Origin: Curtobacterium sp. MR_MD2014
GTDB taxonomy: Bacteria; Actinomycetota; Actinomycetes; Actinomycetales; Microbacteriaceae
DNA: 64,000 nucleotides
Direction: 5' to 3'
Assembly: GCF_000772085.1 (NCBI RefSeq)
Contig: NZ_CP009755.1
Coordinates: 2,666,001 to 2,730,000, forward strand
This document shows, piece by piece, positions 48,880 to 57,363 of this stretch. Both the position numbers and the translations under genes were made by a program. Each line of letters starts with the position of its first letter. The first letter of the stretch is position 1. A model generated the notes under the pieces. It was given only the letters and a program-made list of their open reading frames with translations. It made no database searches and was not told the origin of the DNA.

Positions 48880-49905
48880 TCAGGACCGGACGAGCATCGT
48901 GTCCGAGTCCCCGTTCCGCCCGACCGTCCGGAACCCGGCCCGCTCGTACGCGATCCGCGCCCCGGTGTTGCCGTCCTCGACGCTCAGGCTGACACCCGGC
49001 CAGCCCGCGGCCCGGCCGGCGTCGAGCAACCGCGCGAGCAGCGCCGTGCCGATCCCCCGACCCCGCCCGCGCGCCTCGACGGCCATCGTGAGTTCCGGGA
49101 CGTCCTCGGCCACGAACCCGTACCCGGGGTCGTCCGCCGGCAGGAACCGCGCCCACGCCACCCCGACCGGTCCCTCGCCGTCCACCGCCACGACGCCGTG
49201 GTCGCGGGCGGGGTCGAAACCGACGAAGTAGTGCGCGAACTCGGGGCGGTCGAGGTCGGCGTCCACGGAGGACGGGGCCTTCCAGTTCATCGCCGCGAGC
49301 GTCGCGTGCCGGAGCAGCCCGGTGTCGTCCGCAGTCGCGTCCCGGAAGAGCACGCCCGCCGGTGCCGCAGGCGACGCACCCGTCAGACGCTCCTCGCACA
49401 GCACCTCGCCGTCGGACCGCGGGTAGGTCAGCGCCGCGAACCGCCCCTCGGGGTCGAGCCGCCCGAGCAGCGCCCGCGTGATGCCGTCGAGCTGCCGGAC
49501 CTGCTCGTCGCTCAGCGCGTCGATGACGAAGCGTCGGGCGGTCCGGACGTGGTCGGGCGCCGCCGCGACGATGGCCGCGAACCCGTCGTCGGTCAGTCGG
49601 ACGTCGGTGGCTCGGCGGTCGTCGACCGAGGGGCACCGGGTGACGAGCCCGCGCTTCTCGAGCCGCGACACCACGTGCGACAGGCGCGGCAGGGACGCGT
49701 TCGTCGCCGCGGCGAGCGCCGACATCCGGAGCGTGCGCGACTCGGTCTCCGACAGCATCGCGACGACCATGTAGTCGAAGTGGGTCAGATCGGCGTCCCG
49801 CTGGAGCTGCTGGTCGAGCGCGGCCGGGAGGAGTTCCATGACGGCGACCAGCTTCATCCACGCGCGGAGCTGGTCGCGCGTGAGCCAGGGCGTCTCGTCC
49901 GTCAT
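48880..49905 (-). CDS. MarR-GNAT fusion protein
   Basis: The 341-residue product combines a MarR winged helix (about 35-140; LRMSALAAATNASLPRLSHVVSRLEKRGLVTR, core SLPRLSHVVSRLEKRG) with a GNAT acetyltransferase (about 190-335). The GNAT part has VEARGRGRGIGTALLARLL for acetyl-CoA and NTGARIAYERAGF at the end. The MarR half may place the enzyme at DNA or act on its own gene. Substrate unknown. ATG 49905 is six bases after TAGCAT, and a strong dyad lies just upstream. Confidence 0.92.
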   Translation of the reverse strand: MTDETPWLTRDQLRAWMKLVAVMELLPAALDQQLQRDADLTHFDYMVVAMLSETESRTLRMSALAAATNASLPRLSHVVSRLEKRGLVTRCPSVDDRRATDVRLTDDGFAAIVAAAPDHVRTARRFVIDALSDEQVRQLDGITRALLGRLDPEGRFAALTYPRSDGEVLCEERLTGASPAAPAGVLFRDATADDTGLLRHATLAAMNWKAPSSVDADLDRPEFAHYFVGFDPARDHGVVAVDGEGPVGVAWARFLPADDPGYGFVAEDVPELTMAVEARGRGRGIGTALLARLLDAGRAAGWPGVSLSVEDGNTGARIAYERAGFRTVGRNGDSDTMLVRS

Positions 49906-49911
49906 GCACTC

Positions 49912-49917
49912 ATGCTA
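49912..49917 (-). promoter_or_regulatory. -10 hexamer TAGCAT, leaderless start of the MarR-GNAT gene
   Basis: TAGCAT, six bases (GAGTGC), then ATG at 49905. The TAG is also the stop codon of the gene at 49915-50370. Confidence 0.6.
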
Positions 49918-50370
49918 GCCATTGGTTGTCGATGCAACCAGTGGTCGCGGGGATCGTCGGGCACGGACGACGCCCACCACGAGTGCCACCACGACGACCG
50001 CGAGCAGCAGCCCCTCGACGACGAGCAACCGCGTGGTGTAGTCGAACGGCAGCACGGTCGGGTTCTTCTGTCCGTGCTGCTTCGCGGCGATCTCCGGGAG
50101 CACCACCAGGGCGAGCACGCTCCCGAGCACCACCGCGGTCTGCACGACGACGAGCACCCCGGCGCCGAGCGTCCTGCCGGTCCGACGGAGCAGGAGTCCC
50201 GCTCCGACCACGAACGGCGACAGCACGACGTCGTGCAGCACGACCGCGCCGAGCAGCCACGTCGCCAGGCCCCAGATGCGGTTCGGTCGGACGGTCGTGA
50301 CGAGCACGTACGCACCGAACGCCATCACGAGCACGCCCACGACGACGAGCACGATCCTCGCGGCCCTCAT
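49915..50370 (-). CDS. Small membrane protein encoded with the molybdoenzyme
   Basis: The 151-residue product has four helices: IVLVVVGVLVMAFGAYVLVT, ATWLLGAVVLHDVVLSPFVVGAG, VLVVVQTAVVLGSVLALVVLPE and LLVVEGLLLAVVVVALVVGVV. A conserved-looking LHDVV with His in a membrane segment could bind haem, but this is speculative. No family is recognised. The ATG overlaps the molybdoenzyme stop (ATGA), so it is probably a partner subunit or assembly factor. Confidence 0.72.
   Translation of the reverse strand: MRAARIVLVVVGVLVMAFGAYVLVTTVRPNRIWGLATWLLGAVVLHDVVLSPFVVGAGLLLRRTGRTLGAGVLVVVQTAVVLGSVLALVVLPEIAAKQHGQKNPTVLPFDYTTRLLVVEGLLLAVVVVALVVGVVRARRSPRPLVASTTNG
49923..49940. promoter_or_regulatory. MarR operator candidate
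   Basis: TGGTTG and CAACCA flank TCGATG in a perfect 18-base dyad, directly upstream of the -10. Spacing and symmetry fit MarR-family operators, so autoregulation is likely. It lies inside the 3' end of the neighbouring gene. Confidence 0.6.
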
Positions 50371-51791
50371 CGGATCACCTCGATCTTCCCGATCCACTTC
50401 GTCTGCAGCACGCCGGGTCGTCCCGGCGCGATGACCCGGGCGGGGAACCCGTGGTCCAGGTCGAGCGTCTTCCCGTTCACCTCGAGCGCGAGGAGCGTCG
50501 TCGGGTCGGACGCGTACTCCGGGCCCATCTCGGTGACCCGGTACCCGCCGCTCTTCTCGAGGCTCGTGATCCGCAGCGCCGACACCGGGTCGGCCTGCAC
50601 GGAGGCGAGCAGGTCCCGCATCCGGACACCCCGCCACGACGCCACCTGGCTCCACCCCTCGACGCACGAGATCGGCAGGTCCGCGGTGGCGGTGCCGAGC
50701 GCGACGAGCTCGGCGCGGGAGAACGTCCGCGTGACGTCCGGACCGACGACGGTCAGCGTCCAGTCCGCCGCGGTCGCGGTCGCCAGCACGCCGGCGGCGC
50801 GAGCGGTGCGGTTGACGGGAAGGTCGTCCGGGCCGATGTACCGCTGGCGGGCACCGAAGACGTTGAGCGGTTCGAGGAGCCGGTTCGACTGTCCCGCGGT
50901 GAGCGCGACGACGCCGACGGTCGCCGCCGTCACACCCGCCACGAACCCGCGGCGGGCGATCCGCTGACGGGGTCCGGGGAGCGCGTCGTCATGCTCCGGC
51001 CGGGAGGCGCGACCCGCCTCCGCCCCGCCGGCACCGTCCCCGAGACTCGGCTCCGCGGACGTGTTCGCGGTCCCGAGACCGCGAACCTGTCCGCCAGGGC
51101 GAGTCTCGGCAGCGCCCGCCGGCGCAGCCGGCGCAGCCGCGCCGTCCACCCACCGCAGCAGGCGGCCGGTCAGGCCACGGGGGTAAGCCCCGGCCGTCTG
51201 CTCGGCCGCGGGGCGTCCACCCACGGCGGGGCGGGCCTCCCGGCCGTCCGGCAGCAGCTCGCTGCCCACCGTCGGGTCCGCGACGAACCGACCCTCGGCG
51301 TCGTAGGCGTCCCGCGCCCGCCAGTAGCGCACGATCACGGGCAGCTTCGACGCGATGTGCACGACGAGCGAACCGATGATCAGGTACGACATGGCGTAGT
51401 GGACCTGGCGGAACGGGAACGGCCACGGGTACCACTGGTACGTGTTCAGCAGGCCGGTGCCGACCTGCACGATCGACGCCGACACGAGCACCGCGATCGA
51501 CAGCCGCTCGAGCAGGTGCAGGACCCCGCGCACCGGCGGGACCTGGGCCAGCGCGGGCATGACGACGTTCAGCTTGGCGAGCAGCAGCGGGATGATCGCG
51601 ATGCCCGCGGTGATGTGCAGGCCCTGCGTGAACTGGTAGAGCTGCGTCGGCCGGGTCGGGAAGCGCATCCACGGCAGGGGGTCCTGCAGCAGGTGGCTGT
51701 AGACGCCGGTCCCGAAGCAGACGACGAACGCGATGCCGAGCAGGCGACCCCAGACGACGGCCGAGCGGGCGTTGCGGTTCGGGGACGCCAT
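50367..51791 (-). CDS. Cytochrome b561-like / sulfite-oxidase-fold molybdopterin oxidoreductase fusion
   Basis: The 474-residue protein has four to five N-terminal membrane helices with His residues spaced for haem b (SHLLQ, GLHITAG, QVHYAMS, VVHIASK; about 30-175). A charged, Ala/Gly-rich linker with a RIARRGFVAG turn follows. The C-terminal part is an oxidoreductase molybdopterin domain of the SUOX fold (about 320-470). ISCVEGW carries the Cys that ligates molybdenum, and VASWRGVRMRDLL follows. It likely passes electrons between a substrate outside the membrane and the quinone pool. ATG 51791 is used; GTG 51824 is possible. The moa and mod genes nearby supply its cofactor. Confidence 0.85.
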   Translation of the reverse strand: MASPNRNARSAVVWGRLLGIAFVVCFGTGVYSHLLQDPLPWMRFPTRPTQLYQFTQGLHITAGIAIIPLLLAKLNVVMPALAQVPPVRGVLHLLERLSIAVLVSASIVQVGTGLLNTYQWYPWPFPFRQVHYAMSYLIIGSLVVHIASKLPVIVRYWRARDAYDAEGRFVADPTVGSELLPDGREARPAVGGRPAAEQTAGAYPRGLTGRLLRWVDGAAAPAAPAGAAETRPGGQVRGLGTANTSAEPSLGDGAGGAEAGRASRPEHDDALPGPRQRIARRGFVAGVTAATVGVVALTAGQSNRLLEPLNVFGARQRYIGPDDLPVNRTARAAGVLATATAADWTLTVVGPDVTRTFSRAELVALGTATADLPISCVEGWSQVASWRGVRMRDLLASVQADPVSALRITSLEKSGGYRVTEMGPEYASDPTTLLALEVNGKTLDLDHGFPARVIAPGRPGVLQTKWIGKIEVIR

Positions 51792-51830
51792 GGTCGCGCG
51801 TGCATCCAGCAGGACCCGGCGCACGATCGG

Positions 51831-51836
51831 TAGCCT
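51831..51836 (+). promoter_or_regulatory. -10 hexamer TAGCCT before the GT87-like gene
   Basis: TAGCCT is nine bases before the ATG at 51846; the transcript would have at most a few leader bases. It overlaps the divergent molybdoenzyme promoter region. Confidence 0.45.
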
Positions 51837-51845
51837 CGGGGAACC

Positions 51846-53303
51846 ATGAGCAGACGACCGCGCGCCGCCTCCGTCCCGACGACCGCGGTCGTGTCGACCG
51901 TCCTGTCCGTCGTCGGCGTGCTGGCGCTGGCGGGTGTCATCGCCTTCGGCATCACGCATCTGGGGTTCCTCCGTGCCGGTCATCGTGCACCATTCGTTGC
52001 CTGGACGCTCATCGCTTGGGCGGTCTTCGCGGGAGCAGTGGTCGCCGTGCGGTTCGTGCCCCGCGAGTGGACGACCCGGATCGTCCTCGGTGGGGCGGTC
52101 GTGGTCGGCATCGCGGCGCTCGTCGGCCCGCCGAACACCAGTACCGACTCTGCCCGGTACGCCTGGGACGGCATCGTGCAACACGCCGGCATTTCACCGT
52201 ACGCCCACACGCCGCAGTCGAACGCGCTGGCCGACCTGCGCCCGGACTGGCTGTTCCCGGACAAGATCGACGGCACCTGCAAGCCGCTCGAGCCGCGGAT
52301 GCGCGGGCTCGGCGACGGGGCCGACGGGCACTGCGTCGCCATCAACCGGCCGGACGTGACCACGATCTACCCGCCGATGGCGCAGCTGTGGTTCGCCGGT
52401 GTGCGCGCCTTCGTGCCCGCGACCGCGCAGTACATGCCGTTCCAGGTCGCGGGACTCCTCGTCTCCCTCGGCGTCACGATCGGTCTGGTCGCGGTGCTCC
52501 GTCGCGTCGGCCGCCCGACCTGGTGGGCCGCGCTGTGGGCCTGGTCGCCGCTCGTCGCGTCCGAGGCGGTCACGAACTCGCACGTCGACGTCGTCGGTGC
52601 CGCCCTCGCCACGGCGGGCGTCGTGCTCGTCGCCTTCGGTCGGCCGATCTGGGGCGGGATCGCCCTCGGTGCGGCGACGGCCACCAAGCTCATCCCGGCG
52701 ATCGTCTACCCGCCCCTGCTCGGCCGGTGGCGGTACTGGTGGGCGGTCCCCGTCGGCATCGCCACGTTCGCGCTGCTCTACGTGCCCTACGTGCTCACGA
52801 CCGGCGTGAAGGTCCTCGGGTACCTGCCCGGCTACCTGTCCGAGGAGGGCTACGAGGACGGCTCCCGGTTCGCCCTGGTCTCGTCCGTGATCGAGGGCGA
52901 TGCGGCGACGATCGTCGTCGGGCTCGTGGTGCTCCTGGCCGCCGTGGTGTCCTGGCGCCTCGCGGACCCCGCACGGCCGTGGTCCGCCGAGGTGTTCATG
53001 ATCGGTGTGACCTTCCTCGCCGTGACCCCGCGGTACCCCTGGTACGCGCTGCTCCTCATCCCCTTCGTGGTCCTCTCGGGTCGGTGGGAGTGGATGGCCC
53101 TGAACCTCGCCATCGCCCTGCGCGGGGTCTGGCCCTCGGCGCCCGCGTTCCGGTGGTGGCTCCTCGCCGCGGTGCTCGTGATCGTGGTCGTCACGCTCGT
53201 CCGCACCCGGCGCGAGGACTGGGTGCGCTGGGGACGACGACTCGACCCCCGTTGGTGGCGGTCCGTGGACCCCCGCACCCGCGACCGCATCGACGCGGGG
53301 TAG
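51846..53303 (+). CDS. Polytopic mannosyltransferase-like protein (GT87/DUF2029 type)
   Basis: The 485-residue product has about eleven helices. An extracytoplasmic loop near the start has DSARYAWDGIVQHAGISPY, where the Asp-rich turn resembles the catalytic Asp of GT-C glycosyltransferases that use polyprenyl-phosphate sugars. Later WAALWAWSPLVASEAVTNSHVD and GAATATKLIPAIVYP match alpha-1,2-mannosyltransferase-type (DUF2029) proteins. It probably adds sugars to lipid-linked glycans or cell-envelope polymers outside the membrane. Its TAG stop forms part of the moaA promoter. Confidence 0.82.
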   Translation: MSRRPRAASVPTTAVVSTVLSVVGVLALAGVIAFGITHLGFLRAGHRAPFVAWTLIAWAVFAGAVVAVRFVPREWTTRIVLGGAVVVGIAALVGPPNTSTDSARYAWDGIVQHAGISPYAHTPQSNALADLRPDWLFPDKIDGTCKPLEPRMRGLGDGADGHCVAINRPDVTTIYPPMAQLWFAGVRAFVPATAQYMPFQVAGLLVSLGVTIGLVAVLRRVGRPTWWAALWAWSPLVASEAVTNSHVDVVGAALATAGVVLVAFGRPIWGGIALGAATATKLIPAIVYPPLLGRWRYWWAVPVGIATFALLYVPYVLTTGVKVLGYLPGYLSEEGYEDGSRFALVSSVIEGDAATIVVGLVVLLAAVVSWRLADPARPWSAEVFMIGVTFLAVTPRYPWYALLLIPFVVLSGRWEWMALNLAIALRGVWPSAPAFRWWLLAAVLVIVVVTLVRTRREDWVRWGRRLDPRWWRSVDPRTRDRIDAG

Positions 53304-53306
53304 CAT
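53301..53306 (+). promoter_or_regulatory. -10 hexamer TAGCAT, leaderless start of moaA
   Basis: TAGCAT, seven bases (CACGGGG), then ATG at 53314. The TAG is the stop codon of the preceding gene. Confidence 0.55.
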
Positions 53307-53313
53307 CACGGGG

Positions 53314-54393
53314 ATGACGGCGCGGATCCTGCCCTCGACCGGCCTGCTGCGCCGGGTGCGCAGCGAGTCGCCGGCCATCCCTCCTCGACCCGTCGACGAC
53401 CCCGGGCTCGTCGACCGGTTCGCCCGGCGCTCCGTCGACCTGCGGGTCTCGCTCACCGAGCGCTGCAACCTCCGTTGCACGTACTGCATGCCGGCGGAGG
53501 GGCTGCCCGTGATCCCGTCGGACGCACTCATGACGGCGGCGGAGATCGACCGTCTGGTCGGCCTCGCCGCCGGCACCCTCGGCGTGCGCAAGGTCCGCTT
53601 CACCGGTGGTGAGCCGCTCCTGCGCGCCGACCTCGTCGACATCGTCCGTCGGTGCTCGGCCCACGACGTCGAACTGTCGATCACCACGAACGCGATCGGC
53701 CTGGCGAACCGCGCGCAGGCCCTGGCGGACGCCGGACTGCGCCGCGTCAACGTCTCGCTCGACACCGTCGACCCGGACGTCTTCGCCGAGGTCACCCGGC
53801 GCCCGTTCCTCGACCGCGTGCTCGAGGGCATCGCCGCCGCGGCGGACGCAGGCCTCGGGGTCAAGGTCAACGCCGTGCTGCTCCGCGGGGTGAACGACCA
53901 CCTCGCCGTCGACCTGCTCGCCTGGTGCCTCGAGCGCGGGCACGAGCTGCGCTTCATCGAGCAGATGCCGCTCGACCCCGGGCACGCCTGGGACGGCGCC
54001 ACCATGGTCACGGCGGAGGAGACCCGCGCCCTGCTCGGCGAGCACTACCGCCTCGAGCCCGACGAGGCGCCGCGTGACGGCGCCCCCGCCGAGCGGTACC
54101 GCGTGTCGACGCTCGACGGCGAAGCGCTCGGCACCGTCGGTGTGATCGCGAGCATCACCGAGTCGTTCTGCGCCGACTGCACCCGCACGCGCCTGACCGC
54201 CGAGGGACACGTGCGCTCCTGCCTGTTCTCGGACGACGAGGTCGACCTGCTCGGCCCCCTGCGCGCCGGCGCCGACGACGACGTCCTGCTCGACACCTGG
54301 CGACGCGCGATGTGGGCGAAGCCGCGGGACCACGGCGACGACGCGGACGGGATCGTGCACCCGTCCCGCGGCATGAGTGCGATCGGAGGCTGA
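53314..54393 (+). CDS. moaA: GTP 3',8-cyclase (molybdenum cofactor synthesis step 1)
   Basis: The 359-residue protein is a radical SAM enzyme. CNLRCTYC (about 51-58) binds the SAM 4Fe-4S cluster. CADCTRTRLTAEGHVRSC (about 287-304) gives the three Cys of the second cluster that binds GTP. The chain ends in GG, as in other MoaA. KVRFTGGEPLLR and SITTNA are further family marks. It starts cofactor synthesis from GTP with the separate MoaC (not here). It is followed four bases later by moaD. Confidence 0.97.
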   Translation: MTARILPSTGLLRRVRSESPAIPPRPVDDPGLVDRFARRSVDLRVSLTERCNLRCTYCMPAEGLPVIPSDALMTAAEIDRLVGLAAGTLGVRKVRFTGGEPLLRADLVDIVRRCSAHDVELSITTNAIGLANRAQALADAGLRRVNVSLDTVDPDVFAEVTRRPFLDRVLEGIAAAADAGLGVKVNAVLLRGVNDHLAVDLLAWCLERGHELRFIEQMPLDPGHAWDGATMVTAEETRALLGEHYRLEPDEAPRDGAPAERYRVSTLDGEALGTVGVIASITESFCADCTRTRLTAEGHVRSCLFSDDEVDLLGPLRAGADDDVLLDTWRRAMWAKPRDHGDDADGIVHPSRGMSAIGG

Positions 54394-54396
54394 CCG

Positions 54397-54636
54397 GTGA
54401 CGACGATGCGGTTCTTCGCCGCGGCCCGCGCGGCCGTCGGCCAGGACGAGACCACGGTGGCCGCGACGACGCTCGATGCGGCACTGCGAGGTGTCACGGC
54501 GGCAGATCCGGACCGGTGGACGGCGTTGCAGGAGCGGTGCTCGTACCTCGTCGACGGGGTCACGACGCGCGACCGCTCGACGTCGCTCGACGGCGTCGCG
54601 AACGTCGACGTGATGCCCCCGTTCGCCGGCGGCTAG
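54397..54636 (+). CDS. moaD: Molybdopterin synthase small subunit MoaD
   Basis: The 79-residue product is a ubiquitin-like sulfur carrier starting MTTMRFFAAARAAVGQDETTV and ending PPFAGG; the terminal Gly-Gly becomes the thiocarboxylate that donates sulfur to precursor Z. It is coupled to moaA (4-base gap, GTG start). The MoeB-like protein at 57364-58497 should activate it. The large subunit MoaE is not in the window. It ends 7 bases from the convergent modC stop. Confidence 0.93.
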   Translation: MTTMRFFAAARAAVGQDETTVAATTLDAALRGVTAADPDRWTALQERCSYLVDGVTTRDRSTSLDGVANVDVMPPFAGG

Positions 54637-54643
54637 GCCACCG

Positions 54644-55666
54644 TCACGCGGGCGCGGCGACGCTGACCTCGTCCGGGTCGACAGCGACCCGCACGGCCAC
54701 GCCCGGCTCCAGACCGAGGGCCGCGGCCGACGCGACGGTCACGTCGGCCACCAGGTCACCCGCGTGCACCCGCACCAGCCCGTCACGCGGTTCCACCGCG
54801 GTCACCGTCCGTGCCAGCCCCGGCCCGTCACGGCGCACGCGCGCCGCGGTCGGGTGCAGGGCCGCGACCGCGGGTCGGCCGGGAGGCACGGTGTGCGTCG
54901 CGGACGCCAGCTCACCGCCGCCGTCGAGCGCGATCCCGGTCGGTGTGGCCGTCCCGGGGACGAGCACCAGTCCGGAGAAGGACGCCGAGAACGGCGTGCG
55001 CGGTTGCCGGAGGACGGCCTCGGTGCGCCCCTCCTCGACGACGCGGCCGTCCTGCAGCACGACGACGCGGTCGGCGAGCGTGACGGCCTCGAGCGGGTCG
55101 TGCGTGACGAGGAGGGTCGGGCGTCCGCGCAGGGCGGCGCGCAGGGCCGCGCGGACCTCGGTGCGGGCGTCGACGTCGAGCGCCGTGGTCGGCTCGTCGA
55201 GCAGCAGCAGCGCGGGCTCCGTCGCGAGGGCACGGGCGACCGCGACACGCTGCGCCTGCCCGCCGGACAGCGTGGTCGGTGACCGGTCGGCGAGACCCGA
55301 CGCACCGACGGCGGCGAGGGCCCTGGCGGCGCGGTGCCGTGCCTCCCGGCGGCCGGCCCCGGTGGCACGCGGACCGAACGCGACGTTGCCGACGACCGTG
55401 CGGTGGGCGAAGAGGTCCGGGCGCTGTGCGACCAGGCCGACCCGGCGGCGGTGCGTCGGCACGGACGTCAGGTCGCGGCCCGCGAGCACGACGCTGCCGT
55501 CGCGCGTGCGGAGGAGGCCGGCGAGGGCCTCGACGACGGTCGACTTGCCGGCGCCGTTCGGCCCGACCAGCGCGACGCACTCGTCGGGGCCGATGGTCAG
55601 GCGCACGTCGACGTCCCGCTCGGGCACGAGCACGTGCGCGACGAGCCCCGCTCCACCGCCCGTCAC
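54644..55666 (-). CDS. modC: Molybdate ABC transporter ATPase ModC
   Basis: The 340-residue product has Walker A GPNGAGKS (about 33-40), signature [16 protein letters not shown], Walker [14 protein letters not shown] and the switch His in [12 protein letters not shown]-terminal TOBE-like domain (about 265-340) is the molybdate-sensing part of ModC proteins. It powers molybdate import through ModB. GTG 55666 overlaps the modB stop (GTGA). It is the last gene of modA-modB-modC. Confidence 0.95.
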   Translation of the reverse strand: MTGGGAGLVAHVLVPERDVDVRLTIGPDECVALVGPNGAGKSTVVEALAGLLRTRDGSVVLAGRDLTSVPTHRRRVGLVAQRPDLFAHRTVVGNVAFGPRATGAGRREARHRAARALAAVGASGLADRSPTTLSGGQAQRVAVARALATEPALLLLDEPTTALDVDARTEVRAALRAALRGRPTLLVTHDPLEAVTLADRVVVLQDGRVVEEGRTEAVLRQPRTPFSASFSGLVLVPGTATPTGIALDGGGELASATHTVPPGRPAVAALHPTAARVRRDGPGLARTVTAVEPRDGLVRVHAGDLVADVTVASAAALGLEPGVAVRVAVDPDEVSVAAPA

Positions 55667-56472
55667 GTCGTCACCGGGCGGGTGCGCACCGTCGTCGTCC
55701 CGATCACGACGAGGGCGACCACGACGAGGACGAGCGCGAGCGCGACGGCGGTGTCCGGGTCGATCTCGCGCTGCAGGTAGACCTCGAGCGGGAGCGTCCG
55801 GGTGACCCCCTGCAGGCTGCCGGCGAAGGTGAGGGTGGCGCCGAACTCGCCGAGCGCCCGCGCCCCGCAGAGCACCAGGCCGGAGGTGATGCCCGGGAGC
55901 ACGCGCGGCGTCGTGACGGTGAGGAACGTCCGGGTCGGTCCGGCGCCGAGCGTGGCGGCGACCCGTTCGGCGCGACCGCCGCCGGTGCGGAGCGAGCCCT
56001 CGATCGACGACACCAGGAACGGCATCGACACGAAGACCTGCGCCGTCACGACCGCCGTCGTGGTGAAGGCGATCCGGAGCCCGTGCTCGTCGAGGTACGC
56101 GCCGAGCACGCCGAGCCGCCCGAAGGCAGCGAGCAGGGCGAGACCGCCGACCACGGGCGGGAGCACGAGCGGCAGGAGGACGAGCGCACGGAGGACCCCG
56201 ACCCAGCGGGAGGTCGAGCGGGCGAACAGCACCGCCAGCGGGTAGCCGAGGACGAACGCGACCCCGGTGGCGGCGGCCGCGGTGCCGAGGCTCAGCCCGA
56301 GCGCGGTGGTCGACGCGGGTGCCGTGACCAGGGCGACGAACGACGACCAGTCGACGCGACCGACCATCGCGGCCACGGGCACGACGACGAACAGTCCGCC
56401 GAGGACCGCGGGGACCGGGAGCCACCACGGCACGGGGGTCCGCTGGTGGCGCTGGGGCGGCCTGCTCGTCAT
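55663..56472 (-). CDS. modB: Molybdate ABC permease ModB
   Basis: The 269-residue protein has six helices and the permease EAA-like loop [21 protein letters not shown] (about 185; with GAGPTRTF). [17 protein letters not shown] is typical of ModB/CysT permeases. It forms the membrane channel for molybdate. ATG 56472 has AGGA close before it; ATG 56493, 11 bases after modA, would add seven residues. Confidence 0.95.
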   Translation of the reverse strand: MTSRPPQRHQRTPVPWWLPVPAVLGGLFVVVPVAAMVGRVDWSSFVALVTAPASTTALGLSLGTAAAATGVAFVLGYPLAVLFARSTSRWVGVLRALVLLPLVLPPVVGGLALLAAFGRLGVLGAYLDEHGLRIAFTTTAVVTAQVFVSMPFLVSSIEGSLRTGGGRAERVAATLGAGPTRTFLTVTTPRVLPGITSGLVLCGARALGEFGATLTFAGSLQGVTRTLPLEVYLQREIDPDTAVALALVLVVVALVVIGTTTVRTRPVTT

Positions 56473-56504
56473 CGTCCTGGTCGTCCGGTGCATCGCGGTC
56501 GTCG

Positions 56505-57338
56505 TCAGGGTGCGCCGAAGCCGGCGTCCGTGAGCACCTTGCGTCCGGCGTCGGAGCGGACGAACGCGGCGAACGACGCGGCGGTCTCCGGGTTCGCGGA
56601 CTCCGTGAGGACACCGATCGGGTACGTGTTCACGGCCTCCGACGACTCCGCGAACTTGACGCCCTCGACCTTCCCCCCGGAGCCCTCGACGTCGGTGACG
56701 TAGACGAGCCCGGCGTCGGCCTGCCCGGACTCGACCTTGCCGAGGACGTCGGTGACCGACTGCTCCTCGCTCACCGGTCGGAGCTCGACGCCCGCGGCCC
56801 GCTCGACCTCCGCCGTCGCCGCACCGCACGGCACGGGGGCGGCGCAGGTGACGACCTGCAGGTCGGACGCGGTGAGGTCGCGGAGGTCCGCGACGCGCTC
56901 GGGGTTCCCGGGCGCGACGGCGATCTCGAGGGTGTTCGTCGCGAAGTCGCGGGGCCACCCCGTCGCCAGGTCGGTCGTCGCGAGCTTCGCCATGGTCGCC
57001 TCGTCGGCGGAGGCGAACACGTCGGCGGGGGCGCCGTTGCGGATCTGCGAGACGAGGTCGCTCGAACCGGCGAACGAGAACGTGACCGTGGTCCCCGGGT
57101 GCTGCTGCTCGTACTGCTCCCCGAGCTCCGTGAAGGTGCGCTGGAGCGAGGCGGCCGCGAAGACCGTGATCGACCCGGTCGGGCCCGTGCTGCCCGTGGC
57201 GGTGCCGCTCGCCGAGGTGCCCGTCGCCCTGCTCCCCGTTGCGCCGCCGGAGGCGGGCCGGGCCGTGCACGCGGCGAGGCTCGTCCCGACGACGACCACG
57301 AGCGCGATCGCGGCAGAGGTTCGCAGGAGCGTCTTCAC
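56505..57338 (-). CDS. modA: Molybdate-binding lipoprotein ModA
   Basis: The 277-residue protein has a lipoprotein signal with lipobox LAAC (Cys about 25). The mature part begins [21 protein letters not shown], where the early Ser of AASL contacts the oxyanion. [11 protein letters not shown] and [11 protein letters not shown] complete the ModA/WtpA-like fold. It captures molybdate outside the cell for ModBC. GTG 57338 is six bases after TAGGAT, so modABC has its own leaderless start within the moeB-mod gene row. Confidence 0.95.
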   Translation of the reverse strand: MKTLLRTSAAIALVVVVGTSLAACTARPASGGATGSRATGTSASGTATGSTGPTGSITVFAAASLQRTFTELGEQYEQQHPGTTVTFSFAGSSDLVSQIRNGAPADVFASADEATMAKLATTDLATGWPRDFATNTLEIAVAPGNPERVADLRDLTASDLQVVTCAAPVPCGAATAEVERAAGVELRPVSEEQSVTDVLGKVESGQADAGLVYVTDVEGSGGKVEGVKFAESSEAVNTYPIGVLTESANPETAASFAAFVRSDAGRKVLTDAGFGAP

Positions 57339-57344
57339 GGGGCG

Positions 57345-57350
57345 ATCCTA
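57345..57350 (-). promoter_or_regulatory. -10 hexamer TAGGAT, leaderless start of modA
   Basis: TAGGAT, six bases (CGCCCC), then GTG at 57338. Confidence 0.6.
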
Positions 57351-57363
57351 GCCGCACCTGCGG

